Positions 28,271 to 40,300 of a stretch of DNA of 64,000 nucleotides are shown piece by piece (position 1 is the stretch's first letter; every line of letters starts with the position of its first letter). The translations under genes and the position numbers were made by a program. This DNA comes from Ficedula albicollis (Eukaryota > Chordata > Aves > Passeriformes > Muscicapidae): NCBI RefSeq assembly GCF_000247815.1, contig NC_021672.1, positions 73,147,051 through 73,211,050 of the forward strand, written 5' to 3'. Under the pieces are notes generated by a model. The model had not been told where the DNA came from. It ran no database searches and saw only the letters and a program-made list of their open reading frames with translations.

Positions 28271-29670
28271 CACTAGGAGCGCCCGTACAGTCAAGCTCTG
28301 CTGTTAAACTTCAAAGGCTCTTGATGGGTGTGAAGCTGTCTTGGGAACTTGCTGACTTCTCCTTGCTTCATGCTCAGCCAGCTGATGAACCGCTAACTAT
28401 AAGTAAAGATGGTATTTTCACCTGGGATAAAGGCTGTCCACAGGTTATTTCTTCTTCTATTTTTACCCAGACACTTCCAGCCCAAATCTAAACCACTCTT
28501 ATAATATGAAGCTATTTACATATATTAAATGCTGTATAAAACCTGGGCCACACCGACATTCACATGCAAGCAAGACCCTTGTTTTTAGCATCCAAAAACG
28601 GCAGGCGACCCATTACTAGTAGTACTAGACTGGATTCTGACATTGCTGCGAGATGAATGAAATCCTCCTTTCCACCTTGTCAAGCTGTTCCTGTGTCATC
28701 ATCAAGAAACAAAAGGAAAGAAACACAAAATGCACTTTTGAGAATCCTAGTCTGTATTTTACATATCATAGTGATGTGGATGTGCAGCACCAAGTGGGAA
28801 AGTTTCACAGAAACCCAAATGGCATTTAACATCATTGCACGAATGAATTTTCCAAATATTTGTATAAGCACTGTGAGTAAAGCTCTATTCAAGAGTAATG
28901 AGGATACTTCCTGTCTTTTTGACTCACTCCACCATTAATTATTTTCAGTTCCTTGCAGTTATATAATTGTTATGCATCTTGGGACAATAACCCTTGTTCC
29001 CTAAAATCTCAGTAATAATAAAAACACCCCTTTGCAAATCTTTGTCTTCTGCCTCCTACGTGTAAAAGCATGGCCATCATCTTCCACCATCAGTGTTATT
29101 AATTTCTTTAAAGTTTGATCGTGGCAAAAGACCAAAAGCCCACAACTGTAGTTATTCCAAGCATAACACCACTAGCCAAATTAATCCATGATCTAATAGT
29201 GATGACATTGGTGGATTCAGTCCAGAGACAAATGCAGCTTAAAGTTGTTTTATATTCTCAAATCTCAGAGGAGCAACAATATTTCTTTAAAAGTTGAGAT
29301 TTTTATGGCCAGAGGATGGAGAGAATAATAAAAATTGCTGTTTATGCAAAGAAATTTTACAGAATCTAGTATTTTTTTAAAATACCACAAGTATGTCACA
29401 TATGAGTAGTCTTCCTTATCTTTTTCTTGCTATCATCTATTTTTAAGCTCACCTATTTTTCTGGTGTGCCCTAGAAGGGACACACAGTTTAGTACATAGT
29501 AATTTCCATCACGGAAAAAAAACAAGTTTCTATTTTTTCAAAATTAATTATTGTGCAAGTAGTATCAGAACAACATTATTGTGTTCTCTGCAGTGCCAGA
29601 CTTGCTCTCATAAAGCAGCAAATATCTCATTGCCTGGTGAAGAGAGGCTCACAGTCAAGTTACAAACTAA
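28271..29670. other. Non-coding, nothing recognised
   Basis: AT-rich sequence without recognisable exon, RNA gene or repeat. Confidence 0.5.
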
Positions 29671-29678
29671 GTCTTATT

Positions 29679-29830
29679 TATTAGAAATTAGAGTATTTCA
29701 CACCACTAATCTTATTGGTACAAAAACTGCATTTGCAAGTGACTGGCAAAAAAATATTAGAAATTAGAGTATTTCACACCACTAATATTATTGGTACAAA
29801 AACTGCATTTTCAAGTGACTGGCAAAAAAC
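29679..29830. repeat. 76-bp direct tandem duplication
   Basis: 29679-29754 and 29755-29830 repeat a segment from TATTAGAAATTAGAG to GACTGGCAAAAAA, with two substitutions (AATCTTATT versus AATATTATT, TTTGCAAG versus TTTTCAAG). Confidence 0.92.
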
Positions 29831-31280
29831 CAGAATCTGAAGAAAATCTGCAGGATTGTGCAAAAAGTGATTAGAAAAGGCTTATCAACAAGCGTGACTG
29901 ATGTTACCTGGATTAGCTTCTGTCTTTTCAGCAAAGCTTTTACCCTTGAAAACAAGGAAAAATCCCAAAGTCCTTTTTATGTCAGATCAGTTCAAGTGTT
30001 CCTAGGACAGTAGGACTGTCTGCCGTGGCTGATTTTCAGAGGCTGATGTGAATTAGTCTTTTAGAACAGCAAGTATAAACATCTTGCATTGTGAAAAACA
30101 TCTTCCAAGTGAAAACATCAAAGCAGCCTACAATTATGAACCAGCTCAACTAAAGCTCGTTCCTGTAAATTTGTCTTGATGTTTCTTACAGTACAGTAAG
30201 CTCACAGAGAGGTATTACAGTTGTGATGATCCTTAGAGAATAAGAATTTTGCTAAGCTGTTTCCTGGAAAGCAAGTAAACTGACAGGCAATTTTAATTCT
30301 CCCTTAGCAGAGCTTTACAATTGGATTTGGTTTTGTTATGAACTGAAATTCTTTTTGCAGAGGTAAATATTTATTTAGCTGGCCTGAGATATCAAGGGGG
30401 TCCAATAGGAGGCTTGAAAAGAAGAAGCAAAATAATATTACACATATTTTTACTTTACATTCCTTTATTTCCTGAGGGTTACCTTTAGCAACACTATGCT
30501 CTGAAGGCATTTGGATAGAAACTAGGGAATTATTTCCTTTTCTTCTCTCCTCTCTATCTGGCCAAAGCTACCAACTGCTACCTCTCAAAAGACAGAAAAG
30601 GGACCTGAAGACTGAGGAACAGATAAGCCATTATGGCAGAGATAAAACAATTTTAAACATCCCTTATTGGTTTTATCATTCTGTGGTTGGTGCATGCTCT
30701 GAATGTGCTGGATCCCTGCCTTCCAGACAGATGGAAAGGCTCCTGACAATGTTCTTCTCCTAAGAGCAAATAGTTTTGAGATCCTGGCACTAACATGATG
30801 GTGAAAGAAGTCATCTTATATGTGACCTCACCAGAAGAGACAGCAAAAAAGGTACAAACGCAACTGTGAGGTACACAAATGATAAATCTCCCATTTCCCC
30901 TCTTATCCAGCTTCCATTTCTCCTGCTAAACCACTTCTCCTTGCTGCTGTCTCAAACTCCTCCTCACACTCCTCCCTATTCCTCTACATCCCATTTCTCT
31001 GTCTAAGCCCCTTGGCCTCTATCACACACATAAACTGTACTACCAAACTTGCACTATCCAATAAAGGAAATGGACCCCCAGTTTCTACCCAGATATTCTC
31101 AGGATACAGTGCAGTAGGCTGTCCTACCACAGACACTCAGCAGAAGAGTGTCTGAGGTCCAGCACTCACATCCCCTAGATGAATGGAAACAGAAGCTGCA
31201 GGAAACTAGAAAAAATACCATCACTTGCTGTGAAAAGCTGATGTAGAAAGGACTAGAGGCACACTGATGTATTATTTGTG
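29831..31280. other. Non-coding, nothing recognised
   Basis: No exon, RNA gene or repeat family recognised. Confidence 0.5.
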
Positions 31281-31284
31281 AAAT

Positions 31285-31910
31285 ATGATTACATCTGCCT
31301 TTTATCTTTCATCTTGTTACCCAGTGATAATTGACTGCTCAAGGCTGGCGCTCATTTTTAATTATCCCCCCGGTGGAAACCCAGCAACACGCTCTGCAAT
31401 TTCTCTCACAGATCTGCATGCAGCATCTGTAACACATCATCCTCCAGCAAACAGCAAGTCCTTTTCTTTTTCTTTCTTTTTTTTTGCCCCCAAAATTAGC
31501 TGTACAGATTAGTGAAGGGCATTTATAAAAGCAAAACAAAACAAAAACAAACAAACAAACAAACAAACAGGTAGAGAACATCAATGTGCCCACAGACTAC
31601 ACTGAATGTTTTGCCATTCATTAAAATAAAACATGTTTGAGGTCTGCTAACGAAGAGTCTGCCCTGCTGCTGTGTCTTGGAGATTTCCATTAGCCTATTT
31701 AGCTAATTAATTTTAGAGAATTAAGCATTTAGTAACTTCTTGAGCGCTGTCTCCACACAGCTGCCAGGCACAAGCTGAAATAACCATCACTAGATCACGC
31801 CACGACAGGAGCGCTGTTAGAGCTTCACCAATAAATAGGTAAGGAGCTCCACTCAGTGGCGAGATAGTGCATTTCCAACGGTGATATCTACAAGAGTCTT
31901 TGGAATTGTA
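31285..31910. promoter_or_regulatory. Possible conserved non-coding element
   Basis: Two compositionally balanced blocks (about 31285-31470 and 31640-31900) are rich in homeodomain-like TAAT cores, for example TAGCTAATTAATTTTAG at 31701, plus scattered CpGs and an inverted CAGCTG-rich part. They are separated by an (AAAC)n microsatellite at about 31530-31570. This texture is typical of deeply conserved enhancers, but I cannot align it, so the call is a guess from composition. Confidence 0.2.
31530..31570. repeat. (AAAC)n microsatellite
   Basis: Irregular AAAAC units followed by about six CAAA tetramers. Confidence 0.85.
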
Positions 31911-31919
31911 AATATGTAT

Positions 31920-33670
31920 AATTAGCACATCTACTTAATCTACTCTCTGCATTATTCATTCTAATCATTGCACTAGAATCGTAACGTTTCACTAGGATAG
32001 CTTTATTGATTGCCAGCAACATTTCTGAGAGAAATCAGTTACTGGAATATGATATATAAACCTCCTGTTTAAAACAATAAAACTCAGTATCACCTCTTTT
32101 ATTATTATTATTATTTTAAGCTTTTTAATTTTCCATTTGTAAGTAATATTTTTTTTCATCTTTCCTTCTTTTTCTTGTCCTGTGTCTAGACTTTCTTCAA
32201 GAACTGAAGCCTATTTCACAGTTCTTGCCTCTTTTAAAAAATTCTTTATTAAGCAAAGCAGCTACAGAGTGATGTGCCCTCTGAGGGTACAGAATTACTG
32301 TATTTTTTAAGCAAACATTTTCAGACTGTTGGGGATAAACTATTTCAATGGATGTGCTACCAGGGAGAAAGTCTGAGACTGCTGCTAAAGTCTGATTGAA
32401 TCCTGAGTTAGGCCTAGCACCAGCTTAGATACTTCAAGGAAAGTACATTTAAGAAGAAATGTAGACAGATTTATTTTCAGAATTCATTCCATATGTCCTT
32501 GGTTGTATTTTCCAATACTTTAGTTCTGCTTGGCCTAGTGGGATGTCTAGATGTTACAGGTTTCACACCTCCATCATTTTTCTCCTTTTCTGATTCTCAG
32601 CTACTTACTGGCAAATTTGAAATATTTTTGTCTTTCTCTGCCTGTTATGGATTTTGTGTGTTCCTAAGTGGATGTCATAAGCTTTGTGCAGGAGGAAAAT
32701 CACGCTCCATTTAATAGAAGACAAAATCAATCAAAGCTATGAAATCATTAAAAATAAACTTCCCCAAACACAATCTTCCCATTCTTTCTGTTTCTCAACC
32801 TTGAATTCTAAGCAGGTAATTTAAACTTAATACTAAGTTTTTCTTTGTACTGACCCCTAGGATATTTTTTTTCTACTGAAAAAGTTGATAACATCAGTTA
32901 CCAGAAGAGTGTTTTAAAATGTAAACCTAAACAGCATTTCTAGCAAGGAGATATAGCCCTATGCTAAGATAAGATTTTTTAAAAATGTAAATGTAGAAGT
33001 AATAAATTTTTGTTTGGAAAAAACCCAGAAAATCTTAAAGACACTGGAAAGGTCCATGTGACAACCCGTGGCTCTAAATGGAAAAACTGTTGATCTATGA
33101 TACAGTGTCAGTATGCCCGAAAATGAGTCACGAAGTTACAAAATACTTAGGAGTTACTTCTGAGAACCCTGGGGTGAGAAATAAAACACCAGATGAACTT
33201 GAAACAACGGGCCTATCTTTGAAATAAAAAAGCTGTGGAAGTCTGCAGTTAGCTCCAACCTCAAGTTTCGTTTAACTTAAATACAAAAGTAACTAGTTTT
33301 AAGGCTTAAGAGAAAAAAATTATTAACTGCCAATCATTCTGATTCTTAGTTAAGAAGAACACCCCTCATCTCTGAGTAAGGGTGGTGACACATTTCCAAG
33401 CGCCATCCTTAGACGCTTCTGAGGGCAAGTCCAGACACCACCAGCTTGTCCTTGGCAGAAAAACGCCCAAATGGGCGGGTGCTGCTGTATCCCTGAAATC
33501 TCCAATCCTTCAGGGCTTTCCCATGGCCCTCCCAGCTGGAAAGGCCAACCAGGCCCCACAGAGAGCCTGAGAGGAGCTGGGGGTAAAGAAAAAACGGGAT
33601 TGCCTTTGGGCAGGAGTCACTGCTGGTTTAGGAGTGAGCAGGGCAATAAGGGACATCGGCCACAGCCCTG
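31920..33670. other. Non-coding, nothing recognised
   Basis: AT-rich until about 33.35 kb, then more GC-rich up to the TGGA array. No exon or RNA gene recognised. Confidence 0.5.
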
Positions 33671-33679
33671 GGGCTGAGG

Positions 33680-34433
33680 ATGGATGGGTGGATGGATGGA
33701 TGGATGGATGGATGGATGGATGGATGGATGGATGGATGGATGGATGGATGGATGGATGGATGGATGGATGGATGGATGGATGGATGGATGGATGGATGGA
33801 TGGATGGATGGATGGATGGATGGATGGATGGATGGATGGATGGATGGATGGATGGATGGATGGATGGATGGATGGATGGATGGATGGATGGATGGATGGA
33901 TGGATGGATGGATGGATGGATGGATGGATGGATGGATGGATGGATGGATGGATGGATGGATGGATGGATGGATGGATGGATGGATGGATGGATGGATGGA
34001 TGGATGGATGGATGGATGGATGGATGGATGGATGGATGGATGGATGGATGGATGGATGGATGGATGGATGGATGGATGGATGGATGGATGGATGGATGGA
34101 TGGATGGATGGATGGATGGATGGATGGATGGATGGATGGATGGATGGATGGATGGATGGATGGATGGATGGATGGATGGATGGATGGATGGATGGATGGA
34201 TGGATGGATGGATGGATGGATGGATGGATGGATGGATGGATGGATGGATGGATGGATGGATGGATGGATGGATGGATGGATGGATGGATGGATGGATGGA
34301 TGGATGGATGGATGGATGGATGGATGGATGGATGGATGGATGGATGGATGGATGGATGGATGGATGGATGGATGGATGGATGGATGGATGGATGGATGGA
34401 TGGATGGATGGATGGATGGATGGATGGATGGAA
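33680..34433. repeat. (TGGA)n array, about 188 copies
   Basis: About 750 bases of tetranucleotide TGGA, with a single variant unit (TGGG) near the left edge and otherwise perfect. The complementary strand reads TCCA, which gives the long Pro-Ser-Ile-His frames; the + strand gives Met-Asp-Gly-Trp frames. These are not genes. The lack of interruptions over nearly 190 units means an extremely young expansion or consensus smoothing in assembly. Confidence 0.98.
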
Positions 34434-34790
34434 TGGCAAGCAGGTGGCTGCTCCCCTCAGAGAGTGGGATGAGAGGATGAATAGGTTGGTGAGGAGCTCA
34501 CTATTCCCTCATAGAGTGAGAAGGTGGCTGAACGGGATGGGATGTCATTGCTCCCTCATGGAGTGGGATGAGGGGATGAACGGGATGGGGATGTCGTCGC
34601 TGTTCCCCCAGAGAGAGGGATGGTGGCTGTATGGGACGGGGATGTTGCTGTTCCCTCATGGAGCGGGATGGGATGACCAGGACGGCGAGGAACAGGCTAT
34701 TCCCCCAGGGAGCGGGATGTGGCTGAATGGGTTCGGATATCATGCCTGTTCCTTCATGGAGTGGGATGAGGGATGAACGGACACTCAGCA
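34434..34790. repeat. Degenerate ~60-bp minisatellite
   Basis: Five or six imperfect units share the phrases TCCCTCATGGAGTGGGATGA and GGGATGGGGATGTC, with spacings near 60 bases. The phrase CTGTTCCCTCATGGAGCGGG matches the core CTGTCCCCTCACGGAGCCGG of the next array, so the regular array probably grew out of this older one. Confidence 0.85.
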
Positions 34791-35972
34791 GCTCGCTGTC
34801 CCCTCACGGAGCCGGAGGACACACACACAGAGCACGGCACAGCCCCGCTGTCCCCTCACGGGGCCGGAGGACACACACACCGCACGGCACAGCCCCGCTG
34901 TCCCCTCACGGAGCCGGAGGACACACACACAGAGCACGGCACAGCCCCGCTGTCCCCTCACGGAGCCGGAGGACACACACACAGAGCACGGCACAGCCCC
35001 GCTGTCCCCTCACGGAGCCGGAGGACACACACACAGAGCACGGCACAGCCCCGCTGTCCCCTCACGGAGCCGGAGGACACACACACAGAGCACGGCACAG
35101 CCCCGCTGTCCCCTCACGGAGCCGGAGGACACACACACAGCACGGCACAGCCCCGCTGTCCCCTCACGGAGCCGGAGGACACACACACAGCACGGCACAG
35201 CCCCGCTGTCCCCTCACGGAGCCGGAGGACACACACACAGCACGGCACAGCCCCGCTGTCCCCTCACGGAGCCGGAGGACACACACACAGCACGGCACAG
35301 CCCCGCTGTCCCCTCACGGAGCCGGAGGACACACACACAGCACGGCACAGCCCCGCTGTCCCCTCACGGAGCCGGAGGACACACACACAGCACGGCACAG
35401 CCCCGCTGTCCCCTCACGGAGCCGGAGGACACACACACAGCACGGCACAGCCCCGCTGTCCCCTCACGGAGCCGGAGGACACACACACAGCACGGCACAG
35501 CCCCGCTGTCCCCTCACGGAGCCGGAGGACACACACACAGAGCACGGCACAGCCCCGCTGTCCCCTCACGGAGCCGGAGGACACACACACAGAGCACGGC
35601 ACAGCCCCGCTGTCCCCTCACGGAGCCGGAGGACACACACACAGAGCACGGCACAGCCCCGCTGTCCCCTCACGGAGCCGGAGGACACACACACAGAGCA
35701 CGGCACAGCCCCGCTGTCCCCTCACGGAGCCGGAGGACACACACACAGAGCACGGCACAGCCCCGCTGTCCCCTCACGGAGCCGGAGGACACACACACAG
35801 AGCACGGCACAGCCCCGCTGTCCCCTCACGGAGCCGGAGGACACACACACAGAGCACGGCACAGCCCCGCTGTCCCCTCACGGAGCCGGAGGACACACAC
35901 ACAGAGCACGGCACAGCCCCGCTGTCCCCTCACGGAGCCGGAGGACACACACACAGAGCACGGCACAGCCCC
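34791..35972. repeat. 50/52-bp minisatellite, about 23 copies
   Basis: The unit core is CTGTCCCCTCACGGAGCCGG followed by AGGACACACACACAG, then AGCACGGCACAGCCCCG. Two unit lengths differ only by one AG (CACACAGAGCACGG, 52 bp, versus CACACAGCACGG, 50 bp). Units are grouped: 52-bp types on the left (one variant unit near 34857), then eight successive 50-bp units from about 35115 to 35515, then 52-bp units to the gap. Units are otherwise almost perfect copies. Open frames of over 500 codons here merely reflect an absence of stop codons in the unit. The array abuts the N gap where the STRAP promoter is expected. Confidence 0.97.
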
Positions 35973-36298
35973 NNNNNNNNNNNNNNNNNNNNNNNNNNNN
36001 NNNNNNNNNNNNNNNNNNNNNNNNNNNNNNNNNNNNNNNNNNNNNNNNNNNNNNNNNNNNNNNNNNNNNNNNNNNNNNNNNNNNNNNNNNNNNNNNNNNN
36101 NNNNNNNNNNNNNNNNNNNNNNNNNNNNNNNNNNNNNNNNNNNNNNNNNNNNNNNNNNNNNNNNNNNNNNNNNNNNNNNNNNNNNNNNNNNNNNNNNNNN
36201 NNNNNNNNNNNNNNNNNNNNNNNNNNNNNNNNNNNNNNNNNNNNNNNNNNNNNNNNNNNNNNNNNNNNNNNNNNNNNNNNNNNNNNNNNNNNNNNNNN
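35973..36298. other. Assembly gap (326 N), probable site of STRAP exon 1 and promoter
   Basis: Undetermined bases. GC-rich sequence follows directly (36299-36360), as in a CpG-island promoter. STRAP exon 2 starts at 37253 in phase 1, so an upstream coding exon must exist; its N-terminal sequence is not found anywhere between the array and exon 2. The 5' end therefore most likely lies in this gap, whose stated length may not be real. Confidence 0.75.
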
Positions 36299-36919
36299 CG
36301 GAGCCCGCGTGCCCCGGCCGGCTCCCGGCTCCGGAGGGCGGGAGGTGCCCCGGGTGGGGTGCGTGTAAAACTTCTGTCCCGCCGCCTGTGCACATGGGCT
36401 GTGGGTTTAAAGAGAGCTCCCGTATGAGCGGGGCAGCTGCCTTGCCTGCTGGACACAGTATGCCCACTGTGGGAATAACGTTTTATCTTCGTAGATGTAT
36501 ATTTTAATATTGCGCGTGCACAAGTTTTAAAGGGCTTTTCTTTCTGCCTTGAAGTGCTTCCAGTTCAGCTCTGCATCTTGTGTGAACCACTCTTTGATAG
36601 CCTGCCAGAAAACACTGATGATGGCAAAGCCTTTCTATTAGTACTTCATTTTTGTATCGCTGTATGTTTTAATCATATGTCACTGCAACATGAGACTTGT
36701 CTCTACGTACTGATGACATTATAATATTGCAAGTAAAAAAAGTAAAGTAAAAGTATTGTAAGTATCTAAAGTAAAAAAAAAGAGCAAACCAAATCTGTCC
36801 TGCCAGAAGAAAACTTTAGTAAAAATAAAACCTAGATGAAATGTTCCTTTCTACCTTCCTTCTTTCTACAAGTTACAGACTTTTGCCAGGAAACTTTTAT
36901 CTCATCTGCTGTGGCATTT

Positions 36920-37112
36920 GAGTATCAGTGCAGTTTAGATGCATGCAGCAACTATAGCTGCACATCTGAACTCGAGTATCAGTGCAGTTTAGATGCATGC
37001 AGCAAGTATAGCTGCACGTCTGAACTGGGAAACTTTTATCTCATCTGCTGTGGCATTTGAGTATCAGTGCAGTTTAGATGCATGCAGCAACTATAGCTGC
37101 ACATCTGAACTC
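36920..37112. repeat. Three copies of a 53-bp segment in STRAP intron 1
   Basis: The segment GAGTATCAGTGCAGTTTAG through CTGCACATCTGAACT occurs at 36920-36972, 36974-37026 (two substitutions) and 37060-37112. The first and third copies also share 33 upstream bases (GGAAACTTTTATCTCATC and onward), so this is a nested duplication: an 85-bp unit, a partial copy, then the full unit again. Confidence 0.92.
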
Positions 37113-37252
37113 TACAGCTAAACCCAGCAAAGACTGGCTTTGTAAAGTATGGGGTATTTCCACATGCTGATGCAAGAGAATGTTTTTTTCCTTTAAAAAC
37201 CTGTTTCCTCCTTTTCCCGTGTTGCCTGAATGTTGGTTTTGTTCCGGTGAAG

Positions 37253-37388
37253 ATGGCAAGCCTATGCTGCGCCAGGGGGACACAGGAGACTGGATTGGCA
37301 CGTTTCTGGGCCATAAAGGTGCTGTTTGGGGTGCCACCCTGAACACAGATGCCACCAAAGCAGCCACAGCAGCAGCAGATTTTACAGC
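37253..37388 (+). CDS. STRAP: STRAP exon 2
   Basis: Starts after CCGGTGAAG, completing an Asp codon begun in exon 1, and encodes [16 protein letters not shown] to AAADFTA across the first and second WD blades. The donor is GC|GTAAGT. An open - strand frame over it (37036-37419) is a shadow. Confidence 0.95.
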
Positions 37389-40300
37389 GTAAGTGGTGAA
37401 CTGTCTTCATGGTCTGCATTTCATTTTATTCTGTAGCTCTTTTAGCTGTGCTAAATTACTGATTCATTTGTTCCTCCTCAGTAATTGTTAGCTTATTTTT
37501 GGCTAGCCAAATTAAAACCTAGACTTTTACCTTCCTGAAAGTAGCTACAGTTAATTCTGTCATGATGAACAATTATGATTGCTTCTTGATATGTGTAATT
37601 ATCATACTGGTTTACTTTTCCTTAACTTCTCTGTGCACTGTAGTTATAGCAGAGTTGAGAGAGAGGGATTTTTATTTTTCATCTAGCAGTTAGCATTAGC
37701 CGCTTCTTATTACAAGAAACTTATAGTGAATTAGTTCTTTGATGCTTTTTGTTGTTTGTTTGTGCTGTTTGCAGTATTAATGAATATTTTGCAAGTTGTA
37801 TCTTGTTAGTAGAGGTCAAGTTCTATTAATGAAGTTGCAGAGAAGAGCCATCTTTGTCTTCAGACTAAAATGTTAATTAGTTTGCATGGTCCTGAAGAAG
37901 AACAGAAAGGAAAGTGGTGGGATAGTCCAAAAAAAGCTCTAGTAAAAATACATAAAATATTCTTATTGACTAACTGGGTTACAACTTATCAGAAAGTAGT
38001 GCTTAGGATAAAATGTGATGGCATCAGGAAAGATTGCTTACAAATTCATCTGACTGTCCAGGTTGATTTGTCCTGGTGCTTCTAAAATATGAATGTTTCC
38101 TCTCGCTGTTTAGCAAAGTGTGGGATGCTGTGTCAGGCGATGAACTGATCACACTGGCTCACAAACACATTGTCAAAAGTGTGGATTTTACACAGGTATG
38201 AGAAACCTTGATACCTTATTCACCAGGGGAATGAGCCCTTGAGTCTGTTTTGCTACATTGTCAAAAGTGTGGATTTTACACAGGTACGAGAAACCTTTAT
38301 AACTTATTCACCAGGGGAATGAGCTCTTGAGTCTGTTTTGCCATTAGTTACTTTTTGCTTTTTTACTGTATATCTTAACAGGTAAATAGTATAAAATACT
38401 GTTACTCGTTTTTAAGATTGTAGGGTAAATGTGTTAGAGGCTGTCTGAGGGAAAAAGCTGTGATTTTAACTCACAAAGGCTGTATTTTGATTCAATGTAG
38501 AGTTGACTCTCTATAACTTCTGTTTCAGGATAGCAATTATCTGTTAACAGGTGGACAAGATAAGCTCTTGCGTATCTATGACTTGAGCAAGCCAGAAGCA
38601 GGTGAGTTTGCTTTTAAAACTGGTTCTTAGAGAATTTTTAAAAGTAAAATAAAAGCTTTGAAATTAAGGGATTACTTTCTGTATGAATCATAAAAAACGA
38701 AGGGCCACAGAATTGCTTGGGTTGGAAAGGCCCCTAAAGGTCACGTGGTTCCAAACCCTCCTCTCTGGACTGCTGGGCCACAGAATTGCTTGGGTTGGAA
38801 AGGCCCCTGAAGGTCACGTGGTTCCAAACCCTCTTCCCTGGACTGCTGCACCAGGATGATTAAAGCCCCATTGAACCTGGTCTTGAACACTTCCAGGAAT
38901 GGGACATCAAGCAGAGCATGTTTCAGTTCAGTGCAGACACACTTGAAATTGGTCTAATTAATTAAAATTTAACCATCTGAAAGAAAAAATGACTCCACAC
39001 GTATGTGTTTAAATTCATGTTGATACTGACTCTTGATGGCTGATAGGAAACCAGAGAACAGTGATGTTCATCTAGTGAAGTTTTTGAAAGCTAAGCAGTC
39101 AGATATACCCAGTTTGCATTTTCCTGTTCCTGGAATGAGATCTACAAAGTCCTAAGTGCTTGAGGTAATTCTACAGTCTCTAGTAGATGGAAATCTGTGT
39201 AGCTTAAGGAAGCCCCTGAACTGCTGCATGCCATTATTTCATTTTATTGCATGTATTAAAATGTGTGGCTTTGTTTTAAGAACCTGATGTTGTCAGTGGA
39301 CACACTTCTGGCATTAAAAAGGCTTTATGGAGCAGTGATGACAAACAGATCCTTTCAGCTGACGACAAAACTGTCCGGTAAGAAAAAGGAACTTGGAGTT
39401 TTCTTTATTGTCATGCTCTATGTGAGGATATAGTTGTGTTATTTTGGTAAGGGATATGAGTAGGACAAGTTACCTGGTCCTAGATTATTGTAGCTGCATG
39501 CCTGATGCAGCTCTGTTCTGCTGTCAGGGATCATTTGCTAATAGTTCTAATTTCTCCATAAGCATGTGCTCGTCATAGATGTGTTCTTCCTGATAGGAAG
39601 AGGGTCTTTGAGAACTGCATAGAAGAAATTTATGCCTTTTGTAATCCTAAAGAAGATGAATTTATAGATGAGGTCTCTTGCATACACACTGTCCTGAGCT
39701 GTTGCTGCTTTGTCTTCTTCAGCTTCCTAAAGTTCAAGATAGGCAAGAGCCAAGTCCTGTTTATTTTTCTCCAAATTTCAGGAAGAGAAATGCAGCAGTC
39801 AGCTAATGAATAAAGATTTTTATTTGTCATAGCAGCACAGTTTAATTTCTAAGCTAATGAATAAAGATTTTTATTTGTCATAGTAACACAGTTTAATTTC
39901 TGTTTAGATATCTTTTGCACTGCTAGATAGAAAACTATATTATGTTGAATGAACCTCTGTAAATTGGGATTAGTACCTCTGCATCTTCTGAAGTGAAAAG
40001 ACAGAATGGAATCTTCAAGCCTTGCTTCAAGATCTGTTGCTTAGGAGAATTAAACCAAGATTTTTAATCTCCAAGAGAATCACTGAGTAGTTAAATGGTG
40101 TGTATGTATCATTTAATGTTGTGGCATTAAGCTGCGAAGTTAGAAGTATTTTTAAAAAAGGGATGTGTCTTAAGCTTGGCCTAGGTGAGAATGCTGATAA
40201 AGGCACTGAAGATCTGAAGTGGAATCAAACCACTTTCCTTGATGTACCTTTTTTGATCAGGTCTTGCCATGGATGTGAGGTGGAAAGTGTTTGATTTACA

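Noticed and set aside
33510..34776. Open frames of Met-Asp-Gly-Trp and Pro-Ser-Ile-His repeats
   Set aside because: Twelve-base periodic reading of the TGGA microsatellite, not a repeat protein.
34791..35972. CRISPR-like array of regularly spaced repeats
   Set aside because: Units are contiguous with no unique spacers, in a vertebrate genome: a minisatellite.
34727..36467. Open frames of over 500 codons in the 50/52-bp array and through the N gap
   Set aside because: The unit lacks stops; unit lengths are not multiples of three and mix, so no stable reading frame exists. The gap is translated as unknown residues.
37036..37419. Minus-strand frame of 127 codons
   Set aside because: Shadow of STRAP exon 2 on the opposite strand.
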